Shown piece by piece: positions 14,390 to 21,825 of a DNA stretch of 27,786 nucleotides. Made by a program: the position numbers and the translations under genes. The DNA lies in assembly GCA_964643965.1 (NCBI GenBank), contig CAZXVH010000074.1:1-27786 (forward strand), in the 5' to 3' direction. Under the pieces are notes generated by a model. That model was not told the origin of the DNA. It did no database searches and worked only from the letters and a program-made list of their open reading frames with translations. Source of the stretch: GCA-2746795 sp964643965. GTDB taxonomy: Bacteria; Chloroflexota; Anaerolineae; Promineifilales; Promineifilaceae. How positions within the stretch are numbered: the first letter of the stretch is position 1; every line of letters begins with the position of its first letter.

Positions 14390-14791
14390 CTAGACAAGCT
14401 GATATAACTCCACCAGCACCCCACCCGTCCCTTTTGGATGCACAAAAGCATACTTCTTGCCATCAGCGGCCACCTTGGCCGTTTCCGTGATCAAAGGAAC
14501 CGCCGCCGCTCTTAATCTATCCAATACCGCCTCAATATCGTCCACTTCAAAGCAGAGATGGTGCAGCCCTGCGCCCCGTTTAGCCAGATACTTCGCCACG
14601 CCGCTCTCCGGATCGGTGGGCTGCAACAGTTCAATCTCGCTGTCTCCCACCGGCAAAAAGGCGATGTCTACCGCTTCGGCCGGCACACTGTCCACTCGAT
14701 CCAGCGTCAGCCCCAAGGCGTCCACCCAAAAGCGCCGGGCCTCCGCCAAATCTTCCACCACCACCGCAATATGATCTACTTTTTTAATCAT
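14390..14791 (-). CDS. mce: Methylmalonyl-CoA epimerase
   Basis: 133 residues from ATG 14791 (open frame continues to 14845, but MIKKVDHIAVVVEDL is the family start). Vicinal-oxygen-chelate fold with metal ligands expected at His7, His76/77 (GAGLHHLCFEV) and Glu128 (VLVELYQ). The 'FVHPKGTGGVLVELYQ' end is diagnostic. It interconverts (2R)- and (2S)-methylmalonyl-CoA, feeding the mutase encoded upstream on the same strand, in propionate or branched-chain acid metabolism. An inserted sulfotransferase gene now separates the two. G+C is near 58%, like the mutase. Confidence 0.95.
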   Translation of the reverse strand: MIKKVDHIAVVVEDLAEARRFWVDALGLTLDRVDSVPAEAVDIAFLPVGDSEIELLQPTDPESGVAKYLAKRGAGLHHLCFEVDDIEAVLDRLRAAAVPLITETAKVAADGKKYAFVHPKGTGGVLVELYQLV

Positions 14792-14811
14792 TAGTTTATT
14801 CTTTCTCCATA

Positions 14812-15480
14812 CTATCTCGGCGTCCAATTGCCTTCTAACTCCCAACTCATATTACGATACAAAAATGGATCATAGCCAAGTCCTGAAATCAAAAAATAAC
14901 GTGCAGAATTTTTTACCCATAACTTGAAGCTGATCTTTTGCCCTTTGCTAACATTCAGGGCCGGAACTTTATAATCCTGGGATGCTGCTTCTACACCCAA
15001 AAACTGATATAAATCTTGCATATTAGAGTCTTTTTCCCAACAGACTACCAATAATTTTTCAGGTTTACCTTCAAAATATGCTTTAACCTCCTGATTATGA
15101 GCTTCATATTGAGTGATATACTCATCCTTATGACGAAAGGGCAAGCCAAATCCAAACACAATTTTGTCTTCAGGTGATGGTCCCAAGCGCTTAGCATTGT
15201 TCAAAACGCTTCGAAACCACACTTCACTGTTTTTTCGTTCAGTAAGAATAAACTTGCTATCAGGGAATTTTTTATCTGCCTCTTTGTAAATCAAAGGCCA
15301 GGGATAATCTTCAAAACTATCATAGTTTTCAACAACATTCCAAATATTTGACATATCGTTGGCATGAAATTGTCTGGTTAGTTTTGGACTAAAAGATTTA
15401 TGTCTAAAACCCATTTCATATAAACAGGCTCCTAAAGTCGTTGTTCCAGTTTTCATGTGTCCAATCCCAAAAACTTTCAT
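14812..15480 (-). CDS. Sulfotransferase family protein, likely acquired
   Basis: 222 residues from ATG 15480, which has a GGAG site about ten bases upstream. The 5'-phosphosulfate loop is 'GHMKTGTTTLG' (residues 7-17), and 'FPDSKFILTERKNSEVWFRS' is the usual second PAPS-binding segment, fitting the Sulfotransfer_4-like group. It would move sulfate from PAPS to an unknown acceptor. G+C is about 36% (239 of 660 bases counted) against about 57% for the genes on both sides, and it has no AACGGCCGTT copy. It sits between mcm and mce, which normally adjoin. A longer open frame running on through the N gap into the mutase is an artefact. Confidence 0.85.
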   Translation of the reverse strand: MKVFGIGHMKTGTTTLGACLYEMGFRHKSFSPKLTRQFHANDMSNIWNVVENYDSFEDYPWPLIYKEADKKFPDSKFILTERKNSEVWFRSVLNNAKRLGPSPEDKIVFGFGLPFRHKDEYITQYEAHNQEVKAYFEGKPEKLLVVCWEKDSNMQDLYQFLGVEAASQDYKVPALNVSKGQKISFKLWVKNSARYFLISGLGYDPFLYRNMSWELEGNWTPR

Positions 15481-15515
15481 GATTTGTTTTCTCCAAATTT
15501 TTGTTGAGGCAACCA

Positions 15516-17329
15516 CTATAAATCAAAATTCGGTTTATACTCGCCCCATACGTCTCGCAGCGTATGACAAATTTCGNNNNNNNNNNNNNNNNNNNNNNNN
15601 NNNNNNNNNNNNNNNNNNNNNNNNNNNNNNNNNNNNNNNNNNNNNNNNNNNNNNNNNNNNNNNNNNNNNNNNNNNNATCAAAATTCGGTTTATACTCGCC
15701 CCATACGTCTCGCAGCGTATGACAAATTTCGCCCAAAGTCACATCATTTTCCACACAGATGATAAAAAGCGGCATCAAGTTTTCATCTGTTTGGGCGGAG
15801 GCGGCCAGTTGACGGCGCAGCGCCGCCACTTTCTCATTGTCCCGCCGGGCACGCAGCGCCGCCAGGCGCTCTCGCTGCGACGCTTCGATGGCCGGATCTA
15901 ATTTCATCCTCGCCAGCGCCAGGTGATCTTCATTTTTAGCGAACTTGTTGACGCCCACCACAATCTCCCGCTTCGCTTCCAAATCTCGCTGGAAGCGGTA
16001 GGCGGCTTCCTGAATTTCTCGCTGCATAAAGCCATTTTCAATGGCGTTCAAGACGCCGCCCATCTCATCGATCTGGTCGATATAGGCGAAGGCCCGTTTT
16101 TCCAGTTCATCGGTGAGCGATTCCAGGTAAAACGAACCAGCCAGGGGATCGATGGTATCAGCCACGCCGCTTTCATAGGCGATGATTTGTTGGGTGCGCA
16201 GGGCAATTTGGGCTGATTCTTCGGTGGGCAGCGCCAGGGCTTCATCCCGGCCGTTGGTGTGTAAACTTTGGGCGCCACCCATAACGGCCGCTAATGCTTG
16301 CAGCGCCACCCGTACCACATTATTTTCTGGCTGCTGGGCCGTGAGCGTGGAACCGGCCGTTTGCGTATGGAAGCGCAGCCGCCAGCTTTTGGGATCTTTG
16401 GCGCCAAAGCGATGGCGCATGATTTTGGCCCACATGCGTCGCGCCGCCCGGAATTTGGCGATCTCTTCCAGGAAGTTGTTGTGCGCGTTGAAGAAAAAGG
16501 AGATCTGGTCAGCAAAACTGTCAACATCCAGGCCGGCGTCGATGGCCGCCTGCACATAAGCAATGCCATCCGCCAGGGTAAACGCAATTTCCTGAACGGC
16601 CGTGCTGCCTGCTTCTCGAATGTGATAACCTGAGACGGAAATAGTATTCCAATGGGGCGTCTCACGGCTGCAAAAGTCAAAAATATCGGTGATGAGACGC
16701 ATGGAAGGCCGGGGCGGGAAAATATAGGTTCCGCGAGCAATATATTCCTTGAGGATGTCATTTTGCACCGTGCCCCGCAGCTTATTCATGGGCACACCCT
16801 GTCGTTTGCCCACCGCAATCACCATCGCCAGCAAAACGGCCGCTGGCGCATTGATCGTCATGCTGATGGAGACTTTATCCAGGGGGATGCCATCCAGCAG
16901 CAGGGCCATATCATCCAGGCTGGGAATGCTGACGCCCACTTTACCCACCTCACCCAACGACATGGGATCATCCGAATCGTAGCCAATTTGGGTGGGCAAA
17001 TCAAAAGCGACCGAAAGGCCCGTCTGTCCCTGGTTGAGCAGGAATTTATAGCGCTCGTTAGACTCCGCCGCCGTACCAAACCCGGCATACTGACGCATGG
17101 TCCAGTAACGGCCGCGATACATCGTCGGCTGGACGCCTCGGGTAAAAGGATATTCACCGGGAAAACCGAGCTGCTCGTCATAATCTCGTATTTCAGACGG
17201 CGTGTACAGGCGATCTATGGGAATGCCTGAACTGGTCTCAAATACCTCTTTGCGCTCTGGAAAACGGTCGAGCAGCGGTTTTACAGATTCTACTTCCCAT
17301 TGCTTTTTCTTATCATTTATTTTTGTCAT
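15516..17329 (-). CDS. Methylmalonyl-CoA mutase large (catalytic) subunit, split-type
   Basis: 551 residues are readable from ATG 17329 down to 15677; collapsing the gap adds Leu and a TAG at 15516-15518, giving 552. The TIM-barrel half of mutase is clear: 'YPFTRGVQPTMYRGRYWTMR', 'GLSVAFDLPTQIGYDSDDP', 'RGTVQNDILKEYIARGTYIFPP', 'ISVSGYHIREAGSTAVQE', 'HTQTAGSTLTAQQPENNVVR' and 'SLHTNGRDEALALPTE'. The C-terminal B12-binding domain is absent, so this is the split form whose small subunit must be encoded elsewhere. It rearranges methylmalonyl-CoA to succinyl-CoA with adenosylcobalamin. It pairs with the epimerase downstream. A TTG at 17350 is a less likely start. Confidence 0.93.
15522..15731. 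other. Scaffold gap (100 N) flanked by identical 55-bp sequences
   Basis: N runs from 15577 to 15676, exactly 100 bases. The 55 bases before it (15522-15576) and after it (15677-15731) are identical in the same orientation (atcaaaattcggtttatact ... gacaaatttcg). If one copy and the N are removed, the mutase reading frame closes cleanly with NFDL and a TAG, so the gap is probably not missing sequence. Confidence 0.93.
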
Positions 17330-17436
17330 CTCTATTTCTTTGTCGGGCAAGACCTGACAGATTTACTCCTGTACTTTAAATGAAACTGTTTTTTCATAAC
17401 AAACAATCTTTGCAGACAACCCTGTTCCTAAAATCG

Positions 17437-19116
17437 TCACGAATCATCTTTTAGGAAGCTGTAACCGGCAAATGAAAACCCTAAAATCATGAGAAAAGCC
17501 CACAGCCAGAACGGCCCCTCAAAGGCAAATATGATGGCTCCAGCCAACACACAAGAGCTGCCAAAGAGCGTACCTTTTAAGGTCTTCAGCGGATTATCGC
17601 GGGAAGTTTTTACATAAGATTCAAAGAAGCGCAGCCCTTCGCTAATCACCAGGGGGCTGCGGGTGAAAATATCCATCACCTCTGGCAGCACCAACATGCC
17701 GTCTTTGAAAAGCTTGGAAAGATTGACCTGACCAAACAAGATACTCTGCACATCTTTTTGGGCAGCTTCTACCACGTTCATGCCGGGGGCCAAGACATTG
17801 CCCACGCCTTCTAAGGTAATGAGCGCCTTGACCATCAGGATGATTTCGCCAGGGTATTGGATATGAAATCTACCAGCCAACGCCACCGATTGCAAAATGA
17901 GCTGCCCCAGGGAAAATTCATGAAAGTTGGGAGAGCGCAGCCAACGACGATTCAAATCTTCAACAGCGCGGCGAAAACCTTCGGGATTGCTGCGAGGGCC
18001 GCCAATAGTCATGGCGACCAGGTAACGGGCGGCGCTGGCCGCATCACCCATGACCAGGGAGTAAAAGTAATATAACATGCGCTTCTGCATATCGGTATCA
18101 AAACGGCCGATCATGCCTAAATCAATGAACCCGACGCTGCCATCATGGAAAATGATGAGGTTGCCCGGATGCAGGTCGGCATGAAAGAAGCCGTCCCTGA
18201 AAATCATCTTAATCGTGGCGCCCACGCCCAGGCGGATAACCTGGTCTATCTCTTTTTGGGACATACGAGAAAGGGCCGCGGCGTCTGGTTTACTGCCTCG
18301 GAAAAACTCCATACACAGCAAATTTTCATTGCTGACTTCCCGGTAAACTTTGGGGAAGCGAACATCCGGCTCATCCTTAAAATTGGCGGCAAAGACTTCG
18401 GCGCTGTTGGCTTCATTGCACAAATCTACTTCCAACATGGTGTAGCGGCAAAACTCGTCGATCAGGCGTTTGGGCTGGTAGCGCGCCAGAAATATCTGGG
18501 AAATACGACCCACAACGCGCAGCCAGCGCGTATCGTTTTGCACGGTTTGGCGCACATTGGGTTTGAGCAATTTGAGGACGACTTCGTCCCCCGTTCTGAG
18601 AACGGCGCGATGTGTTTGCGCCAACGAAGCAGAGCCTAACGGCACTGTATCGATTTCCAAGAAAACTGTCCAAATGGGTAATTGTATATTTTTTTCAATG
18701 TATTCCAGATAACGGGGGAACGGGAGAGCGGGCAAGCGATCCAGTAAATTTTTAAGTTCGTTTGTAATGGAGGTTGGCAACAAATCCTCACGCAGGCTCA
18801 AAATCTGCCCTAACTTTATGTAGGTTGGCCCCAGCATCTCTAAACGGCGGCGAAATTGTACGGGAAAGGGTTGTTTGACCAGGGGGCGGTTGAGAAAAGG
18901 CCAGGCGATGGTCAGGATGATACGCAGCAAGATGATGGTAAAATCCCAGGCTCGCCCTTCTTGTTTTCGCTCTTGAACCAGGGTGTAAATGCCGCCCCAC
19001 ACCAGGCCGATGGCATGTTTAAATGTAATGAAAAAACGGCGAATCAATCCTTCTGATCGCGTTTCTATCAACACTTCATAACCGCTGGAGGGCGTGACCG
19101 GTGGCGTAGGCTTCAT
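17437..19116 (-). CDS. AarF/UbiB/ABC1-family atypical kinase
   Basis: 559 residues. Family motifs: KxGQ (Lys101-Leu-Gly-Gln104, in 'GPTYIKLGQILSLREDLLP'), the modified A-rich loop 'PLGSASLAQTHRA' near 159-171, Lys182 in 'VVLKLLKP', 'FHADLHPGN' (Asp314, Asn319) and 'FIDLG' (Asp332). The last about 40 residues hold two hydrophobic helices. UbiB-like proteins are ATP-binding, membrane-associated factors in isoprenoid lipid or quinone metabolism. Its ATG shares a base with the stop of squalene synthase (TAATG), so it may support handling of squalene-derived lipids (inference). The mutase gene starts 107 bases downstream of its end. Confidence 0.92.
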   Translation of the reverse strand: MKPTPPVTPSSGYEVLIETRSEGLIRRFFITFKHAIGLVWGGIYTLVQERKQEGRAWDFTIILLRIILTIAWPFLNRPLVKQPFPVQFRRRLEMLGPTYIKLGQILSLREDLLPTSITNELKNLLDRLPALPFPRYLEYIEKNIQLPIWTVFLEIDTVPLGSASLAQTHRAVLRTGDEVVLKLLKPNVRQTVQNDTRWLRVVGRISQIFLARYQPKRLIDEFCRYTMLEVDLCNEANSAEVFAANFKDEPDVRFPKVYREVSNENLLCMEFFRGSKPDAAALSRMSQKEIDQVIRLGVGATIKMIFRDGFFHADLHPGNLIIFHDGSVGFIDLGMIGRFDTDMQKRMLYYFYSLVMGDAASAARYLVAMTIGGPRSNPEGFRRAVEDLNRRWLRSPNFHEFSLGQLILQSVALAGRFHIQYPGEIILMVKALITLEGVGNVLAPGMNVVEAAQKDVQSILFGQVNLSKLFKDGMLVLPEVMDIFTRSPLVISEGLRFFESYVKTSRDNPLKTLKGTLFGSSCVLAGAIIFAFEGPFWLWAFLMILGFSFAGYSFLKDDS

Positions 19117-20213
19117 TATCTTGAAAGAGTGGTGAAGGTTGCGGGCGTATAATTATGTTCGAGATTAACTGTTTGTAAAATTTGTTGGGAGAGTTCTTGA
19201 CTATAGGCGCCAATCGCTTCGTCGTTGGTAGCCATGAACTGGGCTTGTATGACGCATTTGCTCATGGTAGTGCGTGAAATTTTGACGTTGTGGGCAGGGG
19301 TGAAGAGGGCGTCGATTTTCTGGGCGGCCAGCAACAAGGTTTGGTAGGCGGGCAGCAGCATCAAGAGACCGGCTTTGCGATAACCAACGGCCGTTTTCGG
19401 CAAATGAAACACATAATTGACAGAATTATCTAATTCAGCCAATACATTCATCAATACCTTTTTCTTCCACCAATCGGGCGCGTCTTGCAAGGCAAGCGGC
19501 GTATAATCCACCTCTCGCAGCCATTCATCCGGCAGGTAACTGAAACCCCGTGCCAAATCTTGGGCAAAGTCCTTGACGATATTGGTCTTCTGCAAGGCGC
19601 GGCCGCACGCTTCGCTGTAGGCCAGTAAAATTTCAGCCTCACCGTCTGGAATCTCGTAGTAGGTGACGGCTAATTCGGTAATCATGCGACCCACCGTTCC
19701 CGCCACATAGAAACAGTAGCGATCATAGTCAACGGCCGTTACCGGCAGCCGCACCTCATCTTTATAGCTAAAAAACCCGGTCTGGTCTAAATCCACCACC
19801 AGCGCCATGCCCTCGGCCATCGTGCCGGCCCACCTTTGAACCGAAGCGCGGTACGCCTCTGGCATTTCGGCGTAAATTTGCCACAACAGCAGCCCTTTTT
19901 CCACCCCCATCATCTCTTGTTCATCTTCAGAGAGACCCGGCCACGCTATTTGCTCCCACCGGCTCAATACCTCACCAGATTTTTCAGGGGACGCCAACAT
20001 CTGGGCAAATTCTGTAAAATAACCCCGTTTTTCTGGATAAGGCAAGGTGCAATCTTCAATATTATCCACAACCCGACAAATCAGATAAGCCACTGCCAGA
20101 TAGTCGCTGAGGGGTGACTCTACTTGAGGAGCGACCAGGGTAAAAGAACGCGATACTTTGTTCATGTACGTCGCAAGATATAGTTTTTGTGTTCGAGTGA
20201 ATGGGTTGGTCAT
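19116..20213 (-). CDS. Squalene/phytoene synthase family protein, squalene-synthase-like
   Basis: 365 residues; GGAGG lies seven to eight bases before the ATG. The two Asp-rich prenyl-diphosphate sites are present: DNIED at 50-54 ('YLICRVVDNIEDCT') and DFAQD at 215-219 ('ALQKTNIVKDFAQDLARGF'). 'VDYDRYCFYVAGTVGRMITEL' and the KTNIVKD form are closer to farnesyl-diphosphate farnesyltransferase (squalene synthase) than to bacterial phytoene synthase or the HpnC/D proteins. It probably couples two farnesyl diphosphates at the membrane surface to give squalene for hopanoids or sterols. No hopanoid cyclase is in the window. It is coupled to the AarF-like kinase through TAATG. Confidence 0.88.
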   Translation of the reverse strand: MTNPFTRTQKLYLATYMNKVSRSFTLVAPQVESPLSDYLAVAYLICRVVDNIEDCTLPYPEKRGYFTEFAQMLASPEKSGEVLSRWEQIAWPGLSEDEQEMMGVEKGLLLWQIYAEMPEAYRASVQRWAGTMAEGMALVVDLDQTGFFSYKDEVRLPVTAVDYDRYCFYVAGTVGRMITELAVTYYEIPDGEAEILLAYSEACGRALQKTNIVKDFAQDLARGFSYLPDEWLREVDYTPLALQDAPDWWKKKVLMNVLAELDNSVNYVFHLPKTAVGYRKAGLLMLLPAYQTLLLAAQKIDALFTPAHNVKISRTTMSKCVIQAQFMATNDEAIGAYSQELSQQILQTVNLEHNYTPATFTTLSR

Positions 20214-20325
20214 TGATTTTCCTCCAGACCTCTTGAGGCATCGTTAACGACATGGCTGGCAAGCACACTTAAAAATCCAGTGAGGAAACAGTGGGAGATA
20301 GTAAAATTTGTTTAAACCTGGCGCA

Positions 20326-20353
20326 AGTATAACGTATCTTGGAAGATCACCAA
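20326..20353 (-). promoter_or_regulatory. Candidate promoter of the squalene synthase operon
   Basis: On the minus strand TTGGTG, 16 bases, then TATACT (-10 at 20326-20331), leaving a leader of about 110 bases. For the divergent gene at 20475 a TTGACA at 20437-20442 exists, but I see no fitting -10. Confidence 0.35.
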
Positions 20354-20474
20354 TAGGGTGAAATAAACAACAGCCTCGCCATCCCGCCAAAGTTCGCTAA
20401 ACTTATCCTTTCTCTATAGAAAATAGAGCGTAGAGATTGACATATCAACAATCGTAACGATTTAGGAGAGAACT

Positions 20475-20831
20475 ATGGACATTACTACCCCTGAAGGACG
20501 CCGTGATTATATTTTCAGTAATTGGCCTACAGTAGCCGCCTATGCTTATACGGGCTACCAGAAATATGGGCGAGGCTTGCTGGTCATCGAATGCACAAAT
20601 GTGGATCCCACTGAGGATATGCAATATTGGCGTCAGGCTGCCGCCGAAGAAGCCGGGGTGGGTGAACAAACGGCCGTTTACAACCCTGAAGAAGAGGTTC
20701 TCATCGTCTTTTCTTTGCCAGAAGGCAACCAGTTCGCCCGCTTCCGCCCAGACGACAGCGCCTATGCCCCGCCGCGCATGGCCGCCCAAGCGCCGCCCGC
20801 CGATGAATTATGGGAAGACGCCGAAGCCTGA
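20475..20831 (+). CDS. Conserved-looking hypothetical protein
   Basis: 118 residues, not recognised. AGGAG lies six to seven bases before the ATG. The composition is acidic and soluble, with no signal peptide and no membrane segment. It has a compact first half (YAYTGYQKYGRGLLVIECTN), an alternating strand-like stretch (VYNPEEEVLIVFSLPEG), and a Pro/Ala-rich tail (MAAQAPPADELWEDAEA). One in-frame AACGGCCGTT copy (QTAVY) suggests a resident gene. It is divergent from squalene synthase and is followed by another unrecognised gene. Confidence 0.78.
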   Translation: MDITTPEGRRDYIFSNWPTVAAYAYTGYQKYGRGLLVIECTNVDPTEDMQYWRQAAAEEAGVGEQTAVYNPEEEVLIVFSLPEGNQFARFRPDDSAYAPPRMAAQAPPADELWEDAEA

Positions 20832-20906
20832 GACAAAGGTCATATGGCGCATCCCATCTCAATCCTGAATAATCCAGAGAGAACGCCATCTCCCAGATGG
20901 TGAAAA

Positions 20907-20923
20907 GCCGACAAGCTGTCGGC
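20907..20923. repeat. Short perfect hairpin before the 167-residue protein gene
   Basis: GCCGACA-AGC-TGTCGGC, a seven-base stem with a three-base loop, ending about 15 bases before the AGGAGG site of the next gene. It may affect its translation or be a REP-like spacer element. Confidence 0.5.
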
Positions 20924-20950
20924 GCTCCAATTTGCGCAGGAGGCACAGTC

Positions 20951-21454
20951 GTGGAAAAACTACAATTTGATTATTTAAACGTAGAACTGGGCATCCCCAG
21001 TTTTTTAGTGAAGGCTCGCTTTCAACCGCGCGGCGACCTGACCGTCTTCATCAATAACCTGACCTATCTCAGTTTTTATTTTGAAGATGTGGAAATGCTG
21101 CCGTTGAGCGCCCAGTTTCAACTCAAAGGCTTCAAACAACCCGCCATGACAATCAACCGCGGCGCCATCAACTTCATCTCTTTATTAGATGAGGCAGATG
21201 TAAAAAAGATGCAAATTCTGGCCGCCAAACGCACCATCGTCTGTTACACAGAGTGGTTTGCCATCCGCGGCGATTTGCATGTCAATACAGAAGCGCCAAA
21301 CGAAAACCTCTTCGATGACAAGTACGAATTTTTCATTCTGACCGACGCCACCATTTTCCCATTACAAAAAATGATGGTTAAACCTGTGCAAAAAGTGCCA
21401 GCTCTCATCTTAAACCGCAAACCCCTCCTCGGTTATCACATTCATCAGGAGTGA
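20951..21454 (+). CDS. Hypothetical protein with GTG start
   Basis: 167 residues from GTG 20951, chosen because AGGAGG (20938-20943) lies seven bases upstream; the open frame continues upstream to 20897 through the hairpin and ribosome site. Not recognised. It reads as a soluble, beta-rich protein without a signal peptide: 'LTVFINNLTYLSFYFEDVEM', 'MTINRGAINFISLLDE', 'RTIVCYTEWFAIRGDLHV' and 'YEFFILTDATIFPL'. It ends in a basic segment (KVPALILNRKPLLGYHIHQE). No partner gene hints at its job. Confidence 0.8.
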   Translation: MEKLQFDYLNVELGIPSFLVKARFQPRGDLTVFINNLTYLSFYFEDVEMLPLSAQFQLKGFKQPAMTINRGAINFISLLDEADVKKMQILAAKRTIVCYTEWFAIRGDLHVNTEAPNENLFDDKYEFFILTDATIFPLQKMMVKPVQKVPALILNRKPLLGYHIHQE

Positions 21455-21519
21455 CCTGCGGAAGATTGGGGCACTCTTTGGAGAAGGTAGTTCTTTTCCT
21501 TTGCCACAGCGTTTATGTA

Positions 21520-21733
21520 TGTTCAGATTGTTGGATCCAACTATTTTCAGAGTAAAACAGGACTTGCTACTTCTTGTCCTTCTTCTTACCTTTCTTGTCT
21601 TTCTTGTCTTTCTTTTTATCTTTTTTCTTAGCCATAGGAATCACCTCATGCGCCCATCTATATTTTAACTTATCTAAAACCAAACGAAACAACCAGAGAA
21701 ACTTTACTACCGTTGGATCCAACAGTCTGAACA
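21520..21733. mobile_element. 214-bp inverted-repeat element carrying a microprotein
   Basis: The ends are 22-base inverted repeats with one mismatch: the core ttcagattgttggatccaac (21522-21541) and gttggatccaacagtctgaa (21712-21731), each extended by two bases. The inner 12 bases, GTTGGATCCAAC, are themselves palindromic. The only gene inside is a lysine-rich micro-ORF. No transposase and no clear target duplication are visible, so mobility is inferred from shape alone. Confidence 0.55.
21567..21635 (-). CDS. Lysine/aspartate-rich 22-residue microprotein
   Basis: Starts MAKKKDKKKDKK and continues with the same Lys-Lys-Asp pattern and one Gly to the end; only Met, Ala, Lys, Asp and Gly are used. 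The ATG is preceded by GAGGTGAT at ideal spacing, a near-perfect match to the ribosome anti-SD, which is far better than most genes in this window. An open frame to 21758 exists but ignores that site. A basic peptide of this sort could bind RNA, DNA or ribosomes; no function can be assigned. It lies wholly within the 214-bp inverted-repeat element. Confidence 0.6.
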   Translation of the reverse strand: MAKKKDKKKDKKDKKGKKKDKK

Positions 21734-21787
21734 CACTTAAAAAAACCAGCTTATTCAAATATTTTTGGTAACTTTACAGCCAGACGA

Positions 21788-21808
21788 GGGCTGAGCCTGT
21801 CAAAGCCC
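21788..21808. repeat. GGGCT/AGCCC short inverted repeat after the cyclase operon
   Basis: Arms GGGCT (21788) and AGCCC (21804-21808) around gagcctgtcaa, 18 bases past the cyclase stop on the minus strand. It may be a transcript end but has no T run; it resembles common dispersed spacer repeats. Confidence 0.35.
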
Positions 21809-21825
21809 GGTTCCCACAATTATCA

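Noticed and set aside
15522..15731. A true 55-bp tandem duplication
   Set aside because: Identical length on both sides of a default-size N run fits an assembler k-mer overlap better.
15416..17350. One long frame fusing mutase to the start of the sulfotransferase through the N run
   Set aside because: The fusion depends on 100 unknown bases being in frame. Collapsing the duplicated 55 bases gives a normal mutase stop.
20437..20465. Sigma-70 promoter for the 118-residue protein
   Set aside because: TTGACA is good, but no -10 of acceptable quality lies 16-18 bases downstream.
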